Assembly (NCBI GenBank): GCA_964345135.1 | Contig: CAYFQI010000046.1 | Span: 1 to 14,406 of the forward strand | Direction of reading: 5' to 3' | Source of the DNA: CAYMKE01 sp964345135 | GTDB taxonomy: Bacteria; Bacteroidota; Bacteroidia; Bacteroidales; JBBRXJ01 | Length of the DNA stretch: 14,406 bases | Shown: positions 9,901 to 14,406 of the stretch, one piece after another | How positions within the stretch are numbered: the first letter of the stretch is position 1 | Layout: each line of letters opens with the position of its first letter | Notes under the pieces: generated by a model | Databases searched by the model: none | Seen by the model: the letters and a program-made list of their open reading frames with translations, nothing else | What the model was told of the DNA's origin: nothing | Made by a program: the position numbers and the translations under genes

Positions 9901-11078
9901 AGCAACCCATCTCCGTATGTTCCATACCAAAAATTTTGTTGGTTATCAATAAAAAAGACTTTCCCATAATCCCTATATTTTGAATTTCCTATTTCATGGT
10001 AATATTTATTAAAATTATTTTTATGAAGAAAATGGACAAGTATTTCTCTTCTTGTTGACAACCAGACATTTCCCATATTATCCTGCAATATGTCATCTAT
10101 CATACTTCCCTTATTAAACATATCGGCTTTATTGCTTCCGGCTGTATAATGGGCTATGCGGGAATAATCTTTCCCGGAATAAATGCTTAGTTCGTCAATT
10201 CCACTTGTCCATATATTTCCTGCATTATCAACCATTGAAGCGCGCATTTGCATACCAGAATGAATTGTATCAACAATTTTTTCTGCAACCGGGTCAAATA
10301 AAAGATGGTGTCCTTCATAGGTCCCTAAATGTAACATTCCATGGTTATCTTCAACGATTGTTGTAACCCTGTTTAAATTTTTATTTTGATGAACATCAAA
10401 TTGTTTCAGTTCTTTTTTGGCATAGTTTAACTTTATCAGGCCATGATTCCAGGTGCTGATCCATAAATTATGTTGTTGATCTTCATGAAAAAACTGCCAT
10501 GCAATAACTTCATCTTTTAACCAGTGATTTTCTTCATCTTTCTGCATAATCTGATCTATATTTACCCTAGACATCCATTTTTTCTTCATATCATAACGAT
10601 TAAGCCCCTTTACTGTAGCGATCCATATGTTCCCGTTTTTGCACTGAAACACATCATTTATTGAATTATACCACAATGAATTCTGATTTGCAGAATCATA
10701 AAAATAACGTTTAAAATTTCCTGAATTCTTATCAAATATATTTAACCCGTAATTTGTTCCAACCCAAATCTTACCTTCGTCATCTTCCATAAAGCATTTT
10801 ATATAATTACTTGATATACTATTGGTGTCTTCGGGGTTATATTGAAAGACATCAAATGTATAGGCATTATAACGATAAAGTCCATCAGCACTGCTAAACC
10901 ACATAAATCCCTGTTTATCCTGAAGAATGTTAATAACAGACAGCGAAACATCCTCTTCATTATTTTTAATTTTTTCAAAAATAATATTTTGATAATCAAT
11001 ATTCCTGTCAGCAGCATTGACATGATAATATGCATATATTGCTAATACTAAAAAAATATAATATCTAATAAATTGCAT
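6978..11078 (-). CDS. Hybrid two-component system sensor/regulator (HTCS) of a polysaccharide utilisation locus
   Basis: The 1366-residue protein is full length. Residues 1-22 form a signal peptide/anchor. Residues ~45-665 hold 14 propeller repeats of the type IWVGTNYGL (at ~59, 104, 151, 205, 249, 289, 338, 384, 430, 478, 520, 567, 610, 650), matching the two seven-bladed periplasmic propellers known for HTCS proteins. A Y_Y_Y domain follows at ~672-783 and one transmembrane helix at ~790-810. The cytoplasmic part has HisKA with His839 (NISHEYKSP), HATPase ~938-1066 with Asn956 and GTGIGLAL, a receiver ~1113-1225 with acidic Glu1117/Asp1118, phospho-acceptor Asp1160, Thr1190 and Lys1212, and an AraC-type double HTH ~1280-1366. 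Such proteins bind a specific oligosaccharide in the periplasm and activate the adjacent glycan-degradation genes. It converges on the GH2/beta-helix block, its likely target. Oddities: Lys replaces the usual Pro after Asp1160-Ile-Met-Met, and the ATP-lid Asp is Asn999 (SNTG). Confidence 0.95.
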   Translation of the reverse strand: MQFIRYYIFLVLAIYAYYHVNAADRNIDYQNIIFEKIKNNEEDVSLSVINILQDKQGFMWFSSADGLYRYNAYTFDVFQYNPEDTNSISSNYIKCFMEDDEGKIWVGTNYGLNIFDKNSGNFKRYFYDSANQNSLWYNSINDVFQCKNGNIWIATVKGLNRYDMKKKWMSRVNIDQIMQKDEENHWLKDEVIAWQFFHEDQQHNLWISTWNHGLIKLNYAKKELKQFDVHQNKNLNRVTTIVEDNHGMLHLGTYEGHHLLFDPVAEKIVDTIHSGMQMRASMVDNAGNIWTSGIDELSIYSGKDYSRIAHYTAGSNKADMFNKGSMIDDILQDNMGNVWLSTRREILVHFLHKNNFNKYYHEIGNSKYRDYGKVFFIDNQQNFWYGTYGDGLLLFDKNFRLINRFKNIPGKTSLPANFIWTITQGEKDNIWVGTSEGIAIFDPYKKKIIKILQNTKEKKNILSHNAIYEILHDSRGNVWIETEKGIDILKPDGSIIDFTEQENVVKYQVNTLVEDAKGNIWIGTNYGLVCYNPENKSHKSYVYDPQTNSGLSNQHVNALFFDSAGDVWIGTDYGLDRLHPEENTTEYFFKEDGLTDNRINQIKPDIKGNLWMLSPGGLSKMNLKTKKITTFDKNDGLLINYSGLYVNDSILYLGGKNTGFYSFSIHDLKFNPIPPPVYITQIKVNNEILNDRYIERSKEKINFKYHQSSIEFTFTALNYLSPGKNQFKFMLEGFGEQWNLTTGNRRMAVYNNLPPGNYTFKVKASNNNGIWNPTPVIVSFKISHPWWGSWWAFILYLMIFTGLIILLIRIRNVQKDQEKAKFQHEQDEMKLNFFTNISHEYKSPLTLIIDPLEQMMSSSNIPESMSKQLEIAYGNAKRMKHLTEQILDLRKIEAGKVKSCYQYDDIIPFIKNIYHSFYFVSHSKAIQYTFNSPYETFSCYFDAYKLETILFNLLSNAFKYTEKSGKINIEFDSIKQEKSSQHINDKEQSKSFNYFKVSNTGEKISKNEIEKIFDRYYQTEQFTEKDYKGTGIGLALTKELVTVLNGTIRVEDDTEYTNFIVSIPIPENVELNPDHYVEKETRQNEYVPIEQENNIIEHDDEFNIKHVTDKMIMLIAEDDDEMRSFIATIFKNDFEVIQAKNGREGAQKAYEYLPDVIISDIMMKGGDGLSFCNTIKNDEKTNHIPFILLTAKTADHSKLEGYTSGADDYVMKPFNSALLKARISTLLKNRATLQEYLKKRYVFDEGLKDGDQIEGQSESYNENFIKKVKDDIYVNMHQEEYSVTELSKNIQMSRTHLTRKLKAILGISASEFIKLCRLKKAMQLLKNSPDKTISEVAYVVGFKEVTSFSRAFKNHYGFPPSNLKKM

Positions 11079-11447
11079 CTGTATTCTAAAGAGTATTTAA
11101 AAATAATCTAACCTTCATTATTTAGTGTCCTGTCTTTAAAGTCCGATTTCATCGTTTCACTAAAAGAAAAAACAATCATTCACGTGAGTATTCTTGCTAT
11201 TCTTTCATTTTTGCGAACCTTATTAGCGAATATTATGCTCCAAATACTTGACGTTATAGACGGAATCTGTTTAGGCTAATGTACTACTTTTATTTTAAAT
11301 TTCAATGAAATATGCAGCTAAAATTTAAGTTTTTAAAATTTATAAAAAATAACGTGGTGATTAGTTTGCATATTACAAACATAACTGCTGTCATATCTGT
11401 TTTTGGAACAAAAATTGATATATCTTAAGCAAACAAAACAATTAACT
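11079..11447. other. 369-base divergent intergenic region, no gene found
   Basis: The region separates the starts of the HTCS (-) and SDR (+) genes, so it should hold both promoters. I see no convincing small ORF (the best, ATG at 11234, gives 14 codons) and no tRNA-like fold. It contains an 8-base palindrome TCACGTGA (11180-11187). A minus-strand TATGTTTG (complement of 11376-11383) matches the -7 consensus TAnnTTTG, but its nearest TTTG partner is about 25 bases away, too far, and the leader would be nearly 300 bases. No promoter is called with confidence. Confidence 0.6.
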
Positions 11448-12467
11448 ATGAAAATACTTATCACAGGTGCTACCGGTTTTATCGGATCGCATTTGTTATA
11501 TCAATTATTACTTCATGATAATATTGAGATCAAAGCATTAAAACGCAGAAGCAGTTCATTAGACAAGCTCATACATACGTTTATGTATTATTCTGCTGAT
11601 ACAAATATCACCAATTCATTGAATAAAGTAGAATGGATTGATGGCGATCTGTTCGATGCTCCTTCTTTATATAAAGCTACAAAAAACGTTGATTTTGTAT
11701 TCCATACAGCAGGTATGGTTTCGTTTTCCGGAAGTAATCGTGAAAAAATGTTTAAAATAAATAAAGAAGGAACCCAAAACCTTGTGTTGGCTTCCATCCG
11801 GAATCAGGTTAAAAAATTCTGTTATGTTAGTTCTACATCTGTATTCAACCGGAACAATAGTAATAAAGTACTGGAAAATTCCTATGCCATAAGCAAAGCA
11901 TCAGCAGATAATATTGTCAGAAAAAGTTCAACATACGGCTTACAAACCCTTATCATATATCCTTCTGTGGTCATTGGCTATGGAAATGGAGAAAGTGGAT
12001 TTGAAAAAATACTCCACAGCATTTGGCAGGGAAACTTATTTTATACATCAGGAGGTGCAGAATTTGTAGACGTAAGAGACGTAGTAAAAGCTATAATCAA
12101 CTTAACGATGAGCAATTTATACAATAAAGGCTTTGTGGTTTCGTCCGAATATTTCCCATACAAACAAATTCTGGAATTAGCAGCAACAGCTCTTCATAAG
12201 CCAAAGCCTTTTATTCCGTTGGGGTATAACATTGCAAAATTCATCAACTATTTGGGGCAAGCAAAACAATACCTGATTCATAAAGATCCTCTAATATCCA
12301 ATGAAAGTTTAAAAATATTATACAGCAAAAACAATGGGAATTACAAAAAACGAATGCCAAAATACCATACCGACTATATTCCCATTCAGGATTCTGTTAT
12401 GGAACTGGGAAATTATTATGTATCAATGCGAAAGGAAAATTTAAATAGATTTTTCACAAAAAACTAA
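11448..12467 (+). CDS. NAD(P)-dependent epimerase/reductase of the extended SDR family
   Basis: This 339-residue product has an N-terminal Rossmann nucleotide-binding motif GATGFIGSH (residues 7-15), a conserved VSSTSVF strand (127-133) carrying the active-site Ser/Thr, and the catalytic Tyr146-x-x-x-Lys150 (YAISK). It ends with the substrate-binding half and the usual C-terminal helix. Sequence style resembles dihydroflavonol-4-reductase/3-beta-HSD-like SDRs more than sugar-nucleotide epimerases, but the substrate cannot be read from the sequence. The ATG at 11448 is preferred over the in-frame TTG at 11403 because extended SDRs place the glycine motif within about ten residues of the N-terminus, and the extra 15 residues resemble no domain. 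There is no signal peptide, so it is cytoplasmic. It is transcribed alone: the upstream neighbour is divergent, and the downstream one converges with only 22 bases between the stops. Confidence 0.9.
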   Translation: MKILITGATGFIGSHLLYQLLLHDNIEIKALKRRSSSLDKLIHTFMYYSADTNITNSLNKVEWIDGDLFDAPSLYKATKNVDFVFHTAGMVSFSGSNREKMFKINKEGTQNLVLASIRNQVKKFCYVSSTSVFNRNNSNKVLENSYAISKASADNIVRKSSTYGLQTLIIYPSVVIGYGNGESGFEKILHSIWQGNLFYTSGGAEFVDVRDVVKAIINLTMSNLYNKGFVVSSEYFPYKQILELAATALHKPKPFIPLGYNIAKFINYLGQAKQYLIHKDPLISNESLKILYSKNNGNYKKRMPKYHTDYIPIQDSVMELGNYYVSMRKENLNRFFTKN

Positions 12468-12489
12468 CAAAATAAACAGGTTTACTCAC

Positions 12490-13440
12490 TCAGATATCTA
12501 TGCCGTCCAGCATATTATTGTAAAATGTCACCAGGTCATCGCTATTTTCGGAATCCATCCATTTCATGGCACTTCGTGGATGTTCATTCAGGCTTCCGGT
12601 AATTAAATATGGAATATGATAACCCCATTGTATTTTGTTCTGAAGAGGTAGCATATGATCCCGGATAAGCTTATATACCGGCCTTAAATCAAATTTCGGA
12701 TTTTTCAGAAAAGACAAGAGTACTTCCATCGGGCAATTCCCTGCCCCCCTTCCAATACCTAAAAAAGTGGCATCTAACATATTGCATTTTTTAATAATGC
12801 CGGTGATGGTATTTGACATGGCCAATTGCATATTATTATGCGCATGAATCCCAATGGTTTTATCGGGAAGTGCTTTTTGATATTTATTGATGAGGTATTC
12901 AATCTGTTCACAATACATACTTCCATAACTATCTACAAGATAAAAAACCGGAACTTTTGAGCTGGCAACATCATTCAGTGCTTCGTCTAAATCACGGTCA
13001 ATGACTTTTGACACAGCCATCAGGTTTATTGTAACTTCATATCCTTTATCCATGCAGTGTTCTGCAAGAGCAATTGCTTTATCTACCTGATGCACATAAC
13101 AGGCTACCCGAATCATGTCCAATATGCTATCTTTTTTTTCGGGAATGTCTTCATATTCAATCCTGCCAATATCTGCCATTGCAGATAGTTTTAGACCGGT
13201 TCCTTTATTATCGCCAATAACATTTATTATATCTTTATCATCACAAAACCGCCATGCACCAACTTCGTTGCGGCTATAAGCCGATTCACTGCTTTTATAT
13301 CCGATTTCCATATAATCAATTCCTGACTCAAGGCAAGCATTATAAACAGCTTTCACAAATCCATTTTCAAATTGCCATTTATTCATTAATCCACCATCAC
13401 GAACTGTACAGTCCAACACCTTTATTTCTTTTCTGTACAT
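12490..13440 (-). CDS. DRE-TIM metallolyase superfamily (HMGL-like) aldolase/lyase, substrate unknown
   Basis: The 316-residue protein is a TIM barrel of the HMGL-like/4-hydroxy-2-oxovalerate aldolase class. It shows the N-terminal signature LDCTVRDGG (residues 9-17; Arg14 and Asp15), the metal-binding pair His199 and His201 (GIHAHNN), the strand YLVDSYGSM (167-175) and the glycine loop GIGRGAGNCPME (228-239). The divalent metal should be held by Asp15, His199 and His201. Where DmpG-type pyruvate aldolases carry a catalytic His and isopropylmalate/citramalate synthases or HMG-CoA lyase carry a Gln shortly after RDG, this protein has Gly-Leu-Met-Asn, so the reaction may differ. Similar RDGG-type proteins are usually annotated only as aldolase-domain proteins, some near surface-polysaccharide genes (from general knowledge). 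It is the last gene of the - strand run, 7 bases after the PchB-like gene, suggesting cotranscription and a shared pathway. No acylating aldehyde dehydrogenase partner is present. Confidence 0.85.
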   Translation of the reverse strand: MYRKEIKVLDCTVRDGGLMNKWQFENGFVKAVYNACLESGIDYMEIGYKSSESAYSRNEVGAWRFCDDKDIINVIGDNKGTGLKLSAMADIGRIEYEDIPEKKDSILDMIRVACYVHQVDKAIALAEHCMDKGYEVTINLMAVSKVIDRDLDEALNDVASSKVPVFYLVDSYGSMYCEQIEYLINKYQKALPDKTIGIHAHNNMQLAMSNTITGIIKKCNMLDATFLGIGRGAGNCPMEVLLSFLKNPKFDLRPVYKLIRDHMLPLQNKIQWGYHIPYLITGSLNEHPRSAMKWMDSENSDDLVTFYNNMLDGIDI

Positions 13441-13447
13441 GGGAGTT

Positions 13448-13744
13448 TTACTTTCGGTTTATGATTTTTAATTCTTCACTTATAAAATATTCAATTAATT
13501 CCCTGTAAATATTTTCTATTATATCCGGGTCTAAACCATTTTTCATTGCCAGATTTCTTCTTTCCTGTAATACTTTATTTTTTCTTTTTTCAGCAATGAT
13601 ACTATCTTTATCCGGTTTTTTATATTTAACAACTTCTTTTACAAAACCAAACCGTTTACCCAGCAGTTCAATGATCTCATGATCTATTTGATCAATATGC
13701 TCCCGTATTTCTTCAATAGATTTACAATCAGAGGGATTTTTCAC
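13448..13744 (-). CDS. Chorismate mutase-fold protein resembling isochorismate-pyruvate lyase (PchB/AroQ type)
   Basis: At 98 residues it has the length of PchB and of single-domain AroQ chorismate mutases, an all-helical intertwined dimer. The N-terminus (NPSDCKSIEEIREHIDQID) closely resembles PchB as I remember it, and the pocket residues fall at the same numbers: Arg14, Arg31 and Lys42. A second conserved stretch, GLDPDIIENIYRELI, leads into the last helix. PchB's Gln90 is replaced here by Glu (residue 91, ISEELK). It could convert chorismate to prephenate for Phe/Tyr synthesis, or cleave isochorismate to salicylate and pyruvate; no isochorismate synthase or pheA/tyrA is in the window to decide. 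The start is GTG at 13744; no nearby in-frame ATG offers a better one, and GTG gives the PchB-length product. It is 20 bases after secG and 7 bases before the aldolase-like gene, so it is probably in one operon with them. Confidence 0.85.
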   Translation of the reverse strand: MKNPSDCKSIEEIREHIDQIDHEIIELLGKRFGFVKEVVKYKKPDKDSIIAEKRKNKVLQERRNLAMKNGLDPDIIENIYRELIEYFISEELKIINRK

Positions 13745-13764
13745 GTTAAATGATTTAAGTTTAA

Positions 13765-14121
13765 TTATTGTGATGTATCCAATTGTCTCTCTACTTCTTC
13801 TACATCAGGCATTTCATTAGGGAAAGTGGGGATTTGCTCTTGTTGGCCCATCGCTTTTTTTGCTTTTTCCTCGAGTCGTGATTTTTGTTCTTCTTCTCCC
13901 CTCGGAATTGTCATGCTGGCAAGTAAACTTAATACCAGCAGTCCACCTGCCAATGTCCATGTAGCCTTTTCAAGAAAATCCGCTGTACGCCTGGCTCCCA
14001 TTACCTGATTTGAAGAGGAAAGGTTGGCTGTCAATCCCCCGCCTTTCGAATTTTGAACAAGCACGATTAATATCAATAAAACACTGACAATCACAACTAA
14101 AATGATAAATAATATATACAT
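13765..14121 (-). CDS. secG: Preprotein translocase subunit SecG
   Basis: SecG is the small accessory subunit of the SecYEG channel in the inner membrane. The 118-residue protein has the family layout: first transmembrane helix ~3-22, the conserved cytoplasmic loop with VQNSKGGGL (22-30), FLEKATW (49-55) leading into the second helix (~54-72), and then a charged tail (~75-118). The tail is rich in Glu, Lys and Gln and longer than in E. coli; Bacteroidota SecG proteins commonly carry such low-complexity extensions. It begins with an ATG 3 bases after the stop of the TPR gene, so the two are almost certainly cotranscribed. The TPR-secG order is, from general knowledge, common in Bacteroidota, marking this end of the window as core genome rather than part of the glycan locus. 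Confidence 0.96.
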   Translation of the reverse strand: MYILFIILVVIVSVLLILIVLVQNSKGGGLTANLSSSNQVMGARRTADFLEKATWTLAGGLLVLSLLASMTIPRGEEEQKSRLEEKAKKAMGQQEQIPTFPNEMPDVEEVERQLDTSQ

Positions 14122-14124
14122 TTT

Positions 14125-14406
14125 CTATTTTTTTTTAGATTTATTTATAATTTGGTTTAATTCTTTTATTTTGGCTGCAAAGTAATCATTTTTTTTGGGA
14201 TATTTCAAACTTAATTTTTGAAAAACATGAATTGCTTTTTTATAATATCCTTGTTGAATGTAAATATTTCCTAATGTCTCTGTATAAAATTCATCATTTT
14301 CTTTGGTACCGGATTTTGATAAATCTTCATTTTTTAAGGTATTGTTTTCATCTGCCCGGATTCGCCCGGGTTCATTTTGAATAAATCTATCGATCAAATC
14401 ATTTCC
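14125..14406 (-). CDS. C-terminal part of a TPR-containing protein (5' end outside window)
   Basis: The frame remains open to the last base of the window, so the in-frame TTG at 14397 is not taken as a start; 93 C-terminal residues are visible. They begin GNDLIDRFIQNEPGRI, followed by a charged, probably disordered linker (~20-38), then one tetratricopeptide-like helical hairpin in which ETLGNIYIQQGYYKKAIHVF shows the expected Leu/Gly/Tyr/Ala/Phe pattern and ends at LKYP. The tail is Lys-rich (NKSKKK). TPRs mediate protein-protein contacts, and nothing here gives a specific role. In many Bacteroidota a protein of this type precedes secG, sometimes after an LptE-like gene (recall, not checked), so a link to envelope biogenesis is possible but unproven. 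The stop is 3 bases before secG. Confidence 0.8.
   Translation of the reverse strand, partial: GNDLIDRFIQNEPGRIRADENNTLKNEDLSKSGTKENDEFYTETLGNIYIQQGYYKKAIHVFQKLSLKYPKKNDYFAAKIKELNQIINKSKKK

Noticed and set aside
7761..11045. Several + strand ORFs of 60-75 codons opposite the HTCS gene
   Set aside because: All lie antisense to clear HTCS domains and give low-complexity products without recognisable domains.
11234..11278. Small ORF of 14 codons (MLQILDVIDGICLG)
   Set aside because: Very short, without supporting start signals or a recognisable product.
11376..11383. Minus-strand TATGTTTG as HTCS -7 promoter box
   Set aside because: It matches TAnnTTTG, but the nearest TTTG element is about 25 bases away instead of about 19-20, and a match of this size is expected by chance in AT-rich DNA.
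11403..11447. In-frame TTG extension of the SDR by 15 codons
   Set aside because: It would push the nucleotide-binding motif unusually far from the N-terminus, and the added residues fit no domain; the ATG at 11448 gives the normal family start.
13765..14121. Long charged SecG tail as a sign of fusion or novelty
   Set aside because: Extended Glu/Lys/Gln-rich tails are common in SecG of this phylum, so it is not remarkable.

Overview
The window looks like Bacteroidota chromosomal DNA, probably from a polysaccharide-degrading, Cytophaga/Marinilabilia-like free-living lineage; the exact family is inference. Three things point there: a type IX secretion C-terminal sorting domain, a one-piece hybrid two-component regulator (HTCS) with two seven-bladed propellers, and AT-rich genes without obvious Shine-Dalgarno sequences. 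No SusC/SusD pair, tRNA, rRNA, insertion sequence or CRISPR array is visible.

Left part (1-6772, + strand): a carbohydrate-utilisation block. It begins inside a large multi-domain secreted protein (cut by the window edge) carrying a probable PA14 remnant, an Ig-like domain, a CBM9-like domain, four FN3/Ig-like linkers, an F5/8C (CBM32-like) domain and a T9SS sorting tail. After 14 bases comes a GH2 enzyme resembling beta-glucuronidase, with both catalytic glutamates and the Asn-x-Lys glucuronate-recognition motif but no signal peptide. After a 100-base gap with a promoter-like element and a perfect 16-bp palindrome comes an exported right-handed parallel beta-helix protein of unassigned enzyme family.

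Middle (6978-11078, - strand): a full-length HTCS (14 propeller repeats, Y_Y_Y, one TM helix, HisKA, HATPase, receiver, AraC HTH), convergent with the block and separated from it by a strong hairpin. It is the obvious candidate sensor/activator for the block. The combination suggests a system for a uronic-acid-containing glycan: a secreted binder/enzyme, an exported beta-helix enzyme, and an intracellular or periplasmic glucuronidase-like enzyme.

Right part (11079-14406): a 369-base divergent intergenic region, then a stand-alone extended-SDR NAD(P)-dependent epimerase/reductase (+), convergent with a tight four-gene - strand run: TPR protein (cut by the edge), secG, a PchB/AroQ-like chorismate-mutase-fold protein, and a DRE-TIM (HMGL-like) metal-dependent aldolase/lyase. 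The TPR-secG part looks like core genome. The lyase pair behind it is the least explained part: one enzyme of a fold that can release pyruvate from isochorismate, and one from a superfamily with pyruvate aldolases, but with atypical active-site motifs.
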